Source of the DNA: an uncultured Lachnospiraceae bacterium
GTDB lineage: Bacteria > Bacillota > Clostridia > Lachnospirales > Lachnospiraceae
Assembly (NCBI GenBank): GCA_902764045.1
Contig: CACWUI010000007.1
Span: forward strand, 1 to 20,566
DNA length: 20,566 bases
Direction of reading: 5' to 3'
Below the pieces are notes generated by a model that saw nothing but the letters and a program-made list of their open reading frames with translations, ran no database searches and had not been told where the DNA came from. The first letter of the stretch is position 1; each line of letters begins with the position of its first letter. Shown piece after piece: positions 7,796-14,221 of this stretch. The translations under genes were made by a program, and so were the position numbers.

Positions 7796-8872
7796 ATGAT
7801 AAAAACCGCATTAATTATGGCCGGCGGAAAGGGAGAACGCTTCTGGCCGAAAAGCAGACAGTCCCTGCCTAAGCAATTCCTCTCCCTGTCAGGTGACAAC
7901 AAAAGCATGCTTCAGCTTACTGTAGAGCGTATCAGTAGCACCGTATCTTTAAATGACACCTTTGTCGTTACAAATACATACTATAAGACTCTTGTTGCAA
8001 AGCAGCTTCCCGGTCTTCCCGAAGAAAATATCATATGCGAGCCTGAAGGCAGAAACACAGCCCCCTGCATAGGCCTCGGCTCTGCGGTAATATCCAACAG
8101 GTATCCGACGGAAGACCCTGTAATGATCGTTCTTCCCTCAGACCATATGGTAAAGGATATTACCACGTTCGGAGATTGTCTTGAAAAAGCCTGTGACTTT
8201 GCAGAGATAAACAACAGCATAGTTACCATAGGCATAAAGCCAAACTATCCGGAGACGGGCTACGGCTATATCTGCTTTGATACGGAGACGGGTACAAACG
8301 GCGTTTATAAAGTTTCTTCTTTTGTGGAAAAACCCTGTAGGGAAAAAGCCGTTGAATACCTTGAAAGCGGTAAATATCTTTGGAACAGCGGGATGTTTGT
8401 ATGGAGGCTTTCTTCAATAAGGGAGGCCTACCGGTCATTTTTGCCGGACACATATGAGGCTCTGGAAAAGATCAAAGATGCTTTATCTTGTGATCCCGCA
8501 GGCAATATTAACGACTTTTTTAACACCATGGATCCCGAATCCGTGGATTACGGGATCATGGAAAAATCCGATAACATATATGTTTTACCCGGAGATTTCG
8601 GATGGGATGATGTGGGATCATGGCCTGCTCTCAGCAGGATCAATGACACTGATTCCACCGGCAATTACATTGCGGGAAATGTAACTGCAGTTGACACTGC
8701 AAACTGTATAATCGATTCTTCATCAAAAAGGCTTGTGGCGACTCTCGGTATAAAGGATATGATCATTGTTGATACGGATGATGTTTTACTTGTGACCGAC
8801 AGGGATCATGCTGCAAACATAAAGGAGCTTACGGCCGAAATAAAGAACAGCGAAAACGACAAATACCTTTGA
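7796..8872 (+). CDS. manC: Mannose-1-phosphate guanylyltransferase
   Basis: A 358-residue enzyme that makes GDP-mannose from mannose 1-phosphate and GTP in the cytoplasm. The pyrophosphorylase signature GGKGERFWPKSR...PKQF occupies residues 10-28. EGRNTAP (84-90), VLPSDH (112-117), the sugar-phosphate-binding FVEKP (176-180) and WNSGMF (196-201) are all present. It has the short single-domain form (about 350 residues), without the phosphomannose isomerase domain of long bifunctional ManC/AlgA proteins. It is a monocistronic unit: its own promoter precedes it and a long hairpin terminator follows directly. It diverges from an operon of glycosyltransferases, so GDP-mannose is a reasonable candidate donor for nearby polysaccharide synthesis; that link is inference. 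Confidence 0.95.
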   Translation: MIKTALIMAGGKGERFWPKSRQSLPKQFLSLSGDNKSMLQLTVERISSTVSLNDTFVVTNTYYKTLVAKQLPGLPEENIICEPEGRNTAPCIGLGSAVISNRYPTEDPVMIVLPSDHMVKDITTFGDCLEKACDFAEINNSIVTIGIKPNYPETGYGYICFDTETGTNGVYKVSSFVEKPCREKAVEYLESGKYLWNSGMFVWRLSSIREAYRSFLPDTYEALEKIKDALSCDPAGNINDFFNTMDPESVDYGIMEKSDNIYVLPGDFGWDDVGSWPALSRINDTDSTGNYIAGNVTAVDTANCIIDSSSKRLVATLGIKDMIIVDTDDVLLVTDRDHAANIKELTAEIKNSENDKYL

Positions 8873-8876
8873 GAAG

Positions 8877-8957
8877 CACAGGGATGGAAACATAAAAATA
8901 AGCGCCTTATTCAGTAATGTTAAAAAAGCGCTTATTTTTTCCGTTTCCATGCCTGTG
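8877..8957. terminator. Long composite palindrome, bidirectional terminator between manC and the MocR gene
   Basis: The inner stem is a perfect 12 bp (8894-8905 with 8928-8939, AAAAATAAGCGC type) around a 22-base loop, and the U-run is built into the right arm. Outside it a second pair of arms (8877-8891 and 8943-8957) matches at 14 of 15 positions, separated from the inner stem by 2 to 3 unpaired bases on each side. The hairpin fills nearly the whole 92-base gap between two convergent stop codons. Its A-rich left arm makes termination in both directions plausible. Confidence 0.85.
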
Positions 8958-8964
8958 TTTTTTC

Positions 8965-10368
8965 TTAATTCATAAAAATATCCGTAAGCCTTGTAACCAC
9001 CTCATGGATCTTATCAGAAACAATAGCCGCATAATTTATGACAAGAGTTATAAACCCTTCTTCTTTCTCGCTTTGCACACTGTAGTCGGAAAAGAAAGAA
9101 ATATGCAGTTCTTTATTTATACCCTCGTTATAAATATATTCCCTGTCAAGATCTGTCTTTACCCTGAGGAGAAAATGAGTTCCTGCATTATGCTCTTCGA
9201 TCTCGGCGATCTTCATAAGGCGGGAATTTTCAAACTCTTTCAGTATTGCAACTCTCTGTTTTTTGTAGAAATTCCTCATGCGGTTTATATGTCTTTCAAA
9301 TGCGCCGCTGTTAATAAATTCCGCCAGGGCATACTGCTCAAAGCTTGAAACCGTACATGAATAAAACCCCAGTGTCTCTTTATATCTTTTAGCCAGTTCC
9401 TCAGGAAGGATCATGTAACTGATCCTTAAAGAGGGTACCATGGTTTTTGAAAAAGTATTCAGGTATACAACTCTTTCTTTATTATCCTCGGAAAACATTG
9501 GGATGATCATACGTCCGCTGTACCGGAATTCACTGTCATAATCATCTTCAACTATAAATCTTTCTTTTTTCTTATATGCCCAGGAAAAAAGCTCCAGCCT
9601 TTTTTTTATGGGTAGGACTTTTCCCGTGGGGAAACGATTGGCAGGAGCTACATATACTACCTCAACGTCATTATTATGAAGTGCACTTACATCCATACCT
9701 TCGTCATCTCCAGGTATCACCTTAACATTGATGTTATACCTGTCAGCATGCTCTGCTATTTTTTTAAAACCTGTTTTTTCAATGGCAACGTTGGTTCCTT
9801 TATCAAATAATTCAAAAAGTCTTTTAAATAAAAATTCCGTACCTGCACCGATAAAGATCCTTTCCGGATTAACGCTCATTCCTCTGTTTCTGAAAAGATA
9901 AGCGGATATGGCATTTCTTAATTCGGGTATCCCGTTATAAGGCACCGTCTTGTACAAAGAATCGCCGCCGTCAAGTATTGCTTTCCGCATGCATCTGTTC
10001 CATGTGGAAATGGGGAAATTATTCAAATTGATCCGGTTTGCCCTGAAATCCATAAAATAGTCCGTTTCCTCGGGGCTTTCTATCTGAACCGGCTCGGATG
10101 TATTTATACGAATATCGGAAAACTGATGCATATCCGTGGCAAAATAACCCTTTTTTTCGGCCGAGTACAAATACCCTTCAGACAACAGCTGATCGTATGC
10201 ATTTGCCACCGTATTTACACCCACATTAAGATTTCCGGCGAAGGTTCTTTTAGACGGAAGTTTCTCATTGGGCGCTATTTTACCGGATAATATATCATCT
10301 CTTATCTGCCTGTATAAGAAAACATATAACGGTTCTTTTCCTCTTTTGCTTAAATCATATGTGATCAT
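8965..10368 (-). CDS. MocR/PdxR-type transcriptional regulator (GntR winged helix plus aminotransferase-like domain)
   Basis: A 467-residue protein. Residues 1-80 are a GntR winged helix: PLYVFLYRQIRDDILSGKI, LPSKRTFAGNLNVGVNTVANAYDQL and the wing EGYLYSAEKKGYF. After a linker, residues from about 105 form a fold-type I aminotransferase domain with YNGIPELR, GAGTEFL, the PLP-ring contact DDYDSEF (about 275-281) and the likely PLP lysine K308 in TFSKTMVPSLR. PLP or an amino-PLP compound is the usual effector in this family. The start has a strong ribosome binding site (AGGAAAGGA). No pyridoxal synthesis, transport or amino-acid enzyme gene is beside it, so its target is not obvious; it diverges from typA. 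PdxR, GabR and TauR are characterised relatives, and I cannot choose between them. Confidence 0.92.
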   Translation of the reverse strand: MITYDLSKRGKEPLYVFLYRQIRDDILSGKIAPNEKLPSKRTFAGNLNVGVNTVANAYDQLLSEGYLYSAEKKGYFATDMHQFSDIRINTSEPVQIESPEETDYFMDFRANRINLNNFPISTWNRCMRKAILDGGDSLYKTVPYNGIPELRNAISAYLFRNRGMSVNPERIFIGAGTEFLFKRLFELFDKGTNVAIEKTGFKKIAEHADRYNINVKVIPGDDEGMDVSALHNNDVEVVYVAPANRFPTGKVLPIKKRLELFSWAYKKKERFIVEDDYDSEFRYSGRMIIPMFSEDNKERVVYLNTFSKTMVPSLRISYMILPEELAKRYKETLGFYSCTVSSFEQYALAEFINSGAFERHINRMRNFYKKQRVAILKEFENSRLMKIAEIEEHNAGTHFLLRVKTDLDREYIYNEGINKELHISFFSDYSVQSEKEEGFITLVINYAAIVSDKIHEVVTRLTDIFMN

Positions 10369-10411
10369 ATCAACGTCCTTTCCTTGCTGTTATTATACAT
10401 CAAAAGTACGA

Positions 10412-10439
10412 TTGATTTTTAAAAAAATTGTGTTATCAT
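10412..10439 (+). promoter_or_regulatory. Candidate promoter for typA, overlapped by ATTGTG repeats
   Basis: The -35 TTGATT (10412-10417) and -10 TATCAT (10434-10439) are separated by 16 bases. Hexamers ATTGTG (10427-10432), ATTGTA (10440-10445) and ATTGTG (10447-10452) fall in the spacer and at the likely transcription start. The two exact copies are 20 bases apart, about two helical turns. The opposite strand has a TATAAT (10397-10392) that could serve the MocR gene, but I find no matching -35 for it. Confidence 0.45.
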
Positions 10440-10500
10440 ATTGTACATTGTGCGTATTTTTTTAATATCACGAATTATGAAAGGATGAATATATTTTTTC

Positions 10501-12342
10501 ATGCAGATCAAACAGGAAAATATCAGAAATATTGCGATAATCGCACACGTTGACCACGGAAAGACAACTATGGTCGACCAGCTTCTCAGGCAAAGCGGAA
10601 CCTTTCGTGAGAACCAAAATGTTGAAGACCGGATAATGGACTCAGGAGATATCGAACGGGAACGCGGTATAACTATCCTTTCAAAAAACACTTCGGTTTT
10701 TTACAGGGATTATAAAATAAATATTATAGACACCCCCGGACATGCTGACTTCGGAGGAGAAGTCGAACGTGTACTGAAAATGGTAAACGGCGTTATCCTT
10801 ATCGTCGACGCCTTTGAAGGAGTTATGCCCCAGACCAAATTTGTTCTTCAAAAGGCCCTGGATCTTGACCTTACGGTTATTGTCTGTATAAATAAGATCG
10901 ACAGACCTGATGCACGGCCCCGGGAAGTTATTGATGAGATACTTGAATTGTTTATCGAGCTGAATGCAAACGATGAACAGCTTGACTGTCCTTTTATTTT
11001 CGCATCTGCAAAGTCAGGATTTGCAGTTGAAGATTTAAAGGATGAACAAAAGGATATGACTCCTTTATTTGAAAGTATCATCAAACATATCCCGGCGCCA
11101 TCGGGAGACCCGGATGCTCCTTTGCAGATGCTTATTTCAACCATTGACTATAATGAATTTACCGGTCGTGTGGGCATAGGTAAAATCGATAACGGTTCAC
11201 TTAAGGTAAACAGCGAGGTACTGATCGTCAATCACCACGATGCTTCCACCAACAACCGCGTCCGTATAAGTAAGCTCTACACCTTCGACGGGCTTTCAAA
11301 AAAAGACTGTGATGAAGCTTTCTGCGGTGATATAGTGGCCGTGTCGGGAATAGCCGACCTGAAGATCGGTGACACAATATGCGATATAGGAAATCCCGCA
11401 GCCATACCATTCCAAAAAATTTCGGAACCAACAATATCCATGGACTTCATGGTAAATGATTCACCCCTTGCGGGCAGGGAAGGCAAATTTGTCACATCAC
11501 GACATATACGCGACAGACTCTTCCGTGAATTAAATTCGGATGTAAGTCTCAGGGTTGAAGAAAACCCCGATGCCGAAAATTCATTTAAGGTTTCCGGACG
11601 CGGCGAACTCCACTTATCGGTCCTTATCGAAAATATGCGCCGCGAAGGATATGAATTTGCTGTAAGTAAGGCTGAAGTTTTATTTAAAACCGATGACCGC
11701 GGCAAAAAGCTTGAACCCATGGAGACGGCTCTTATTGATGTTCCTGATGAATTTTCCGGCAATGTCATACAGTCTCTTTCCCAGAGAAAAGGTGAGTTAC
11801 TGGAGATGACGCCGCTTAACGGCGGATATACAAGACTTCAGTTTTTAATCCCCTCAAGGGGACTTATAGGATATCGCGGACAATTCATGACAGAAACAAA
11901 AGGAAATGGTATAATGAACACAGCATTCGAGGAATATGCTGAGTATAAAGGAGAAATATCATATCGTAAGCACGGTTCACTTATCGCATATGAAAGCGGC
12001 ACTGCCGTAGCATATGGACTTTTTAACGCACAGGAACGCGGCACATTGTTTATTTCTCCCGGCGAGGAAGTATACGCCGGTATGCTCGTAGGCGAGAACC
12101 CCCGAAGCGAGGACATCGAGGTTAATGTTTGCAAAACCAAACACCTTACCAACACCCGTGCCTCCGGTGCGGACGATGCCCTGCGGCTTGTACCGCCCAG
12201 GCAATTAAGCCTGGAACAGGCTTTGGATTATACCGACACGGATGAATTGTTGGAAATCACGCCGGAGCACCTGCGACTGCGTAAAAAGATACTGGATTCT
12301 ACGCAGCGCTACAGATCCAAAAAGAACAACGTCAATCAGTAG
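10501..12342 (+). CDS. typA: Translational GTPase TypA/BipA
   Basis: A full-length, 613-residue ribosome-associated GTPase of the EF-G/LepA group. The G1 motif AHVDHGKTT is at residues 15-23, the switch I/G2 region ERERGITI follows near 53-60, G3 DTPGHADFGGEV near 76-87 and G4 NKID near 130-133. The usual BipA C-terminal region is present (PSRGLIGYRGQFMTETKGNGI), followed by the basic end. TypA acts in ribosome assembly and in stress or cold adaptation. GAAAGGA (10479-10485) lies 15 bases before the ATG, an unusually long spacing. An ATG at 10485 is out of frame, and no in-frame alternative fits better. An XRE regulator gene follows after 21 bases, so they probably share a transcript. Confidence 0.97.
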   Translation: MQIKQENIRNIAIIAHVDHGKTTMVDQLLRQSGTFRENQNVEDRIMDSGDIERERGITILSKNTSVFYRDYKINIIDTPGHADFGGEVERVLKMVNGVILIVDAFEGVMPQTKFVLQKALDLDLTVIVCINKIDRPDARPREVIDEILELFIELNANDEQLDCPFIFASAKSGFAVEDLKDEQKDMTPLFESIIKHIPAPSGDPDAPLQMLISTIDYNEFTGRVGIGKIDNGSLKVNSEVLIVNHHDASTNNRVRISKLYTFDGLSKKDCDEAFCGDIVAVSGIADLKIGDTICDIGNPAAIPFQKISEPTISMDFMVNDSPLAGREGKFVTSRHIRDRLFRELNSDVSLRVEENPDAENSFKVSGRGELHLSVLIENMRREGYEFAVSKAEVLFKTDDRGKKLEPMETALIDVPDEFSGNVIQSLSQRKGELLEMTPLNGGYTRLQFLIPSRGLIGYRGQFMTETKGNGIMNTAFEEYAEYKGEISYRKHGSLIAYESGTAVAYGLFNAQERGTLFISPGEEVYAGMLVGENPRSEDIEVNVCKTKHLTNTRASGADDALRLVPPRQLSLEQALDYTDTDELLEITPEHLRLRKKILDSTQRYRSKKNNVNQ

Positions 12343-12363
12343 GTTTTAAAGGAGGGATTACAA

Positions 12364-12684
12364 ATGGATGATAATTTAGGCTCAAAGGTTAAAAAATTGC
12401 GTATTGATCATGGACTTACCCAGGAGGATGTTGCAAAGGCTCTTGATGTAACCCCGGGATATATAAGTAACGTTGAGAACGGTCGTAATCTTATGACTCT
12501 TCGTATGCTTGCTTATTATGCTGATCTTACGGGTGTTTCTCTTGATTACCTTGCGGGAAGCGTTGACAAAAGTTATCAGAAAACAGCTCTTGATAACGAG
12601 ATCATGCAGCTTGTAGGCCGCATGAACAGTGAAGAAAAAGAGAAACTTATTTCTACCTTACGTATTTGGTTGCCTGAAAAGTGA
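12364..12684 (+). CDS. Small XRE-family (Cro/CI helix-turn-helix) transcriptional regulator
   Basis: A 106-residue protein. Residues 9-64 form a classic HTH_3 domain (KLRIDHGLTQEDVAKAL, then VTPGYISNVENGRNL, then YYADLTGVSLDYLAG). The remaining 40 residues are a short helical tail (MNSEEKEKLISTLRIWLPEK) that could dimerise. Ribosome binding site AAAGGAGGG lies directly upstream at good spacing, and the gene begins 21 bases after the typA stop. A powerful terminator follows 17 bases after its own stop, so it is the end of the typA transcript. There is no toxin, restriction or phage gene beside it. Targets are unknown. Confidence 0.93.
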   Translation: MDDNLGSKVKKLRIDHGLTQEDVAKALDVTPGYISNVENGRNLMTLRMLAYYADLTGVSLDYLAGSVDKSYQKTALDNEIMQLVGRMNSEEKEKLISTLRIWLPEK

Positions 12685-12701
12685 TCTGTGATAAAGCCAT
12701 T

Positions 12702-12765
12702 AAAAAACCTGACATTTCATATCGGGACTTTATTTCAGCCCCGTGTATGAAATGTCAGGTTTTTT
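12702..12765. terminator. Bidirectional terminator with a perfect 19-bp stem
   Basis: The arms 12702-12720 and 12747-12765 are exact reverse complements over 19 bases (core ACCTGACATTTCAT), starting with six A and ending with six T, with ATTTTT beyond. The 26-base loop can form a further CGGG/CCCG pairing (12723-12726 with 12740-12743). It separates the convergent XRE and 70-residue genes and should end transcription from both sides. Confidence 0.92.
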
Positions 12766-12789
12766 ATTTTTATTCAATTTCAATAATAA

Positions 12790-13002
12790 TTAATCATCCA
12801 TAAACAGATCAGGCTGGTCAAATGGGAAATCATTGCTTTCGTTAATCTTTATCTCCACCTTTTCAACATCCTCGTTATCCTGAATATCAAGACGTTTTAA
12901 TGTAGCCTCCATCATATCTTTGCATTTTATTATTTCCTGTCTTTTCTTATTTCCCTTTCCGGATTTTTTAGTATATGTGATATAAACATCGTATGCAGCC
13001 AT
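12790..13002 (-). CDS. 70-residue conserved-looking hypothetical protein with C-terminal QPDLF motif
   Basis: I do not recognise a named family. The gene looks real: GGAGGG precedes the ATG at good spacing, it sits 16 bases after the peptide deformylase gene, and a terminator follows. The protein starts with a probable beta strand (AYDVYITYTKK), a basic loop (SGKGNKKR), a probable helix (CKDMMEATLKRLDI) and another strand (VEKVEIKIN), and ends in an acidic flexible tail. Residues 63-67, QPDLF, resemble the pentapeptide with which bacterial proteins bind the DNA polymerase sliding clamp (QLxLF type). There is no signal peptide or membrane segment. A cytoplasmic, possibly clamp-interacting role is a hypothesis only. 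Confidence 0.75.
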   Translation of the reverse strand: MAAYDVYITYTKKSGKGNKKRQEIIKCKDMMEATLKRLDIQDNEDVEKVEIKINESNDFPFDQPDLFMDD

Positions 13003-13018
13003 CTTTAACCCTCCGCTT

Positions 13019-13429
13019 TTAAATCAGTATTCCGTCGCAATGATCTATCTCATGTTGTATGATCTCTGCTATCCATCCTGAAAACTTTTCTTTCTTTTTG
13101 TTGAAATAGTGATCATCATACTCCACCTCTATCTCTTTATATCTGGTGGTTTTTCTGCTTCCGTCAAGAGAAAGGCATTCCTCTTCCGTCTCATAAGGAC
13201 CCTTCTTTTTAATGATAACGGGATTATTCATTACAATGATAAGCACCTCGGTATTTATTGCTATTATACGTTTATTGACTCCTATCATATTTGCGGCGAG
13301 TCCCGCACAAATATCGGCATTGGCTTTAAGCGTGTCTACCAGATCCGTCATTACGTTCCTGTCTTCTTTTGTGGCAGTTTCACTTTTCAAAGAAAGAAAA
13401 AAAGTGTCTCTTATTATCGGCTTAACCAT
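13019..13429 (-). CDS. Divergent peptide deformylase-like protein
   Basis: A 136-residue metalloprotease-fold protein related to peptide deformylase, which removes the formyl group from nascent N-terminal methionine. The three signature regions are recognisable: motif 1 AGLAANMIG (42-50), motif 2 EECLS (83-87) with metal ligand C85, and motif 3 HEIDH (126-130) with metal ligands H126 and H130 and catalytic E127. In canonical enzymes motif 1 is GxGLAAxQxG; here the glutamine is M48 and the first glycine is C41. It is also shorter than usual (150-190). The start at 13429 is chosen over an ATG at 13438 because AAGGAG abuts the latter but lies 9 bases before the former. It is 21 bases downstream of the amidase gene. 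It could be a second, specialised deformylase; activity is uncertain. Confidence 0.85.
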   Translation of the reverse strand: MVKPIIRDTFFLSLKSETATKEDRNVMTDLVDTLKANADICAGLAANMIGVNKRIIAINTEVLIIVMNNPVIIKKKGPYETEEECLSLDGSRKTTRYKEIEVEYDDHYFNKKKEKFSGWIAEIIQHEIDHCDGILI

Positions 13430-13450
13430 ATTAAACATCTCCTTGCGATA

Positions 13451-14170
13451 TTATTCATTGATAAGATTATACACGTCTTTTCTGAAGCCGTCCATTGTAT
13501 AACCCAATCCGGTTTTTTCCCAATAATGTTCCGGATCTCCGTGATTGGAAGCAATACCGGCCTCATACCCTTCATTATGAGAAATTATAACACCATCTTC
13601 CAGCGGATCCAGACCATAAGCTTTCGACAATTCGGCAAAGATCCTTACGGCACTGTTATATGCTCTCTTGGCGTCCTGTCCGGCTTTTTGCACATCGGTA
13701 ATATGGAGCTCGCCGTTGTCGTCATAATACTCATGGTCAGTCTCACACATTTCTATTCCGATATGAGTAAGATTGCCGTCCCCTCCACAATGCCATGCAA
13801 CCCTGTTCCAAGGCAGCGTGTGGTATACCTCGCCTGTCTTTGCATCAATAAATGCATGTACTCCTGAGCGTGTATAATCCTCTGCCCCGAATACATCTGC
13901 ATATGATTTGGCGTCCGGCTGGGGACTCCCCACCGAATGGAGCATTATTCCTTTAACTGCAAGTTTTCCGCTTCTTTTATAATTCGGTGAATCCGTAAGA
14001 ATGTATTCAACAACATCAGCTTTTCCTGTTATTTTCACATCAGGACTTACAAAATAATACATTTTCAAAAAGTATAAAGCGGCGATCACCACCGCCGCAG
14101 TTATACTCAAACTGATTATTATTTTTTTAAGAATTCCTAATCTGTTTTCTTTTCTTTTTCTTTTACTCAC
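13451..14170 (-). CDS. Membrane-anchored N-acetylmuramoyl-L-alanine amidase (Amidase_2/PGRP fold)
   Basis: A 239-residue protein. A short basic start (MSKRKRKENR) and one helix (about 15-36) form a signal anchor, so the enzyme domain lies outside the membrane. The domain spans about 70-235 and should cut the bond between N-acetylmuramic acid and the stem peptide L-alanine. Probable zinc ligands are H78 (IMLHSVG), H198 (ISHNEG) and D212 (HGDPEHYW). VHAFID, WHCGG and the catalytic-region IGIEMCE (137-143) also fit. The start codon is GTG with a poor ribosome binding site (AGAAAGAAA); an in-frame TAA directly precedes it, and a later ATG would remove the anchor. It lies 51 bases after the antiporter gene and 21 before the deformylase gene. 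No cell-wall-binding repeats are present. Confidence 0.9.
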   Translation of the reverse strand: MSKRKRKENRLGILKKIIISLSITAAVVIAALYFLKMYYFVSPDVKITGKADVVEYILTDSPNYKRSGKLAVKGIMLHSVGSPQPDAKSYADVFGAEDYTRSGVHAFIDAKTGEVYHTLPWNRVAWHCGGDGNLTHIGIEMCETDHEYYDDNGELHITDVQKAGQDAKRAYNSAVRIFAELSKAYGLDPLEDGVIISHNEGYEAGIASNHGDPEHYWEKTGLGYTMDGFRKDVYNLINE

Positions 14171-14221
14171 TTACTCTGTTTCTTTCTTAAATGACAGTTA
14201 ACCGGTGAAAATTCCGGATCG

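Noticed and set aside
10485..10487. ATG at 10485 as the typA start
   Set aside because: It is out of frame with the GTPase. ATG 10501 gives a normal TypA N-terminus despite the long ribosome binding site spacing.
13430..13438. ATG at 13438 as the deformylase start
   Set aside because: AAGGAG abuts this ATG with no spacer; the next ATG at 13429 has normal 9-base spacing.
13109..13867. 252-residue plus-strand open frame
   Set aside because: It runs antisense across the end of the amidase gene and most of the deformylase gene, both with complete motifs. Its composition looks like a mirror of them.
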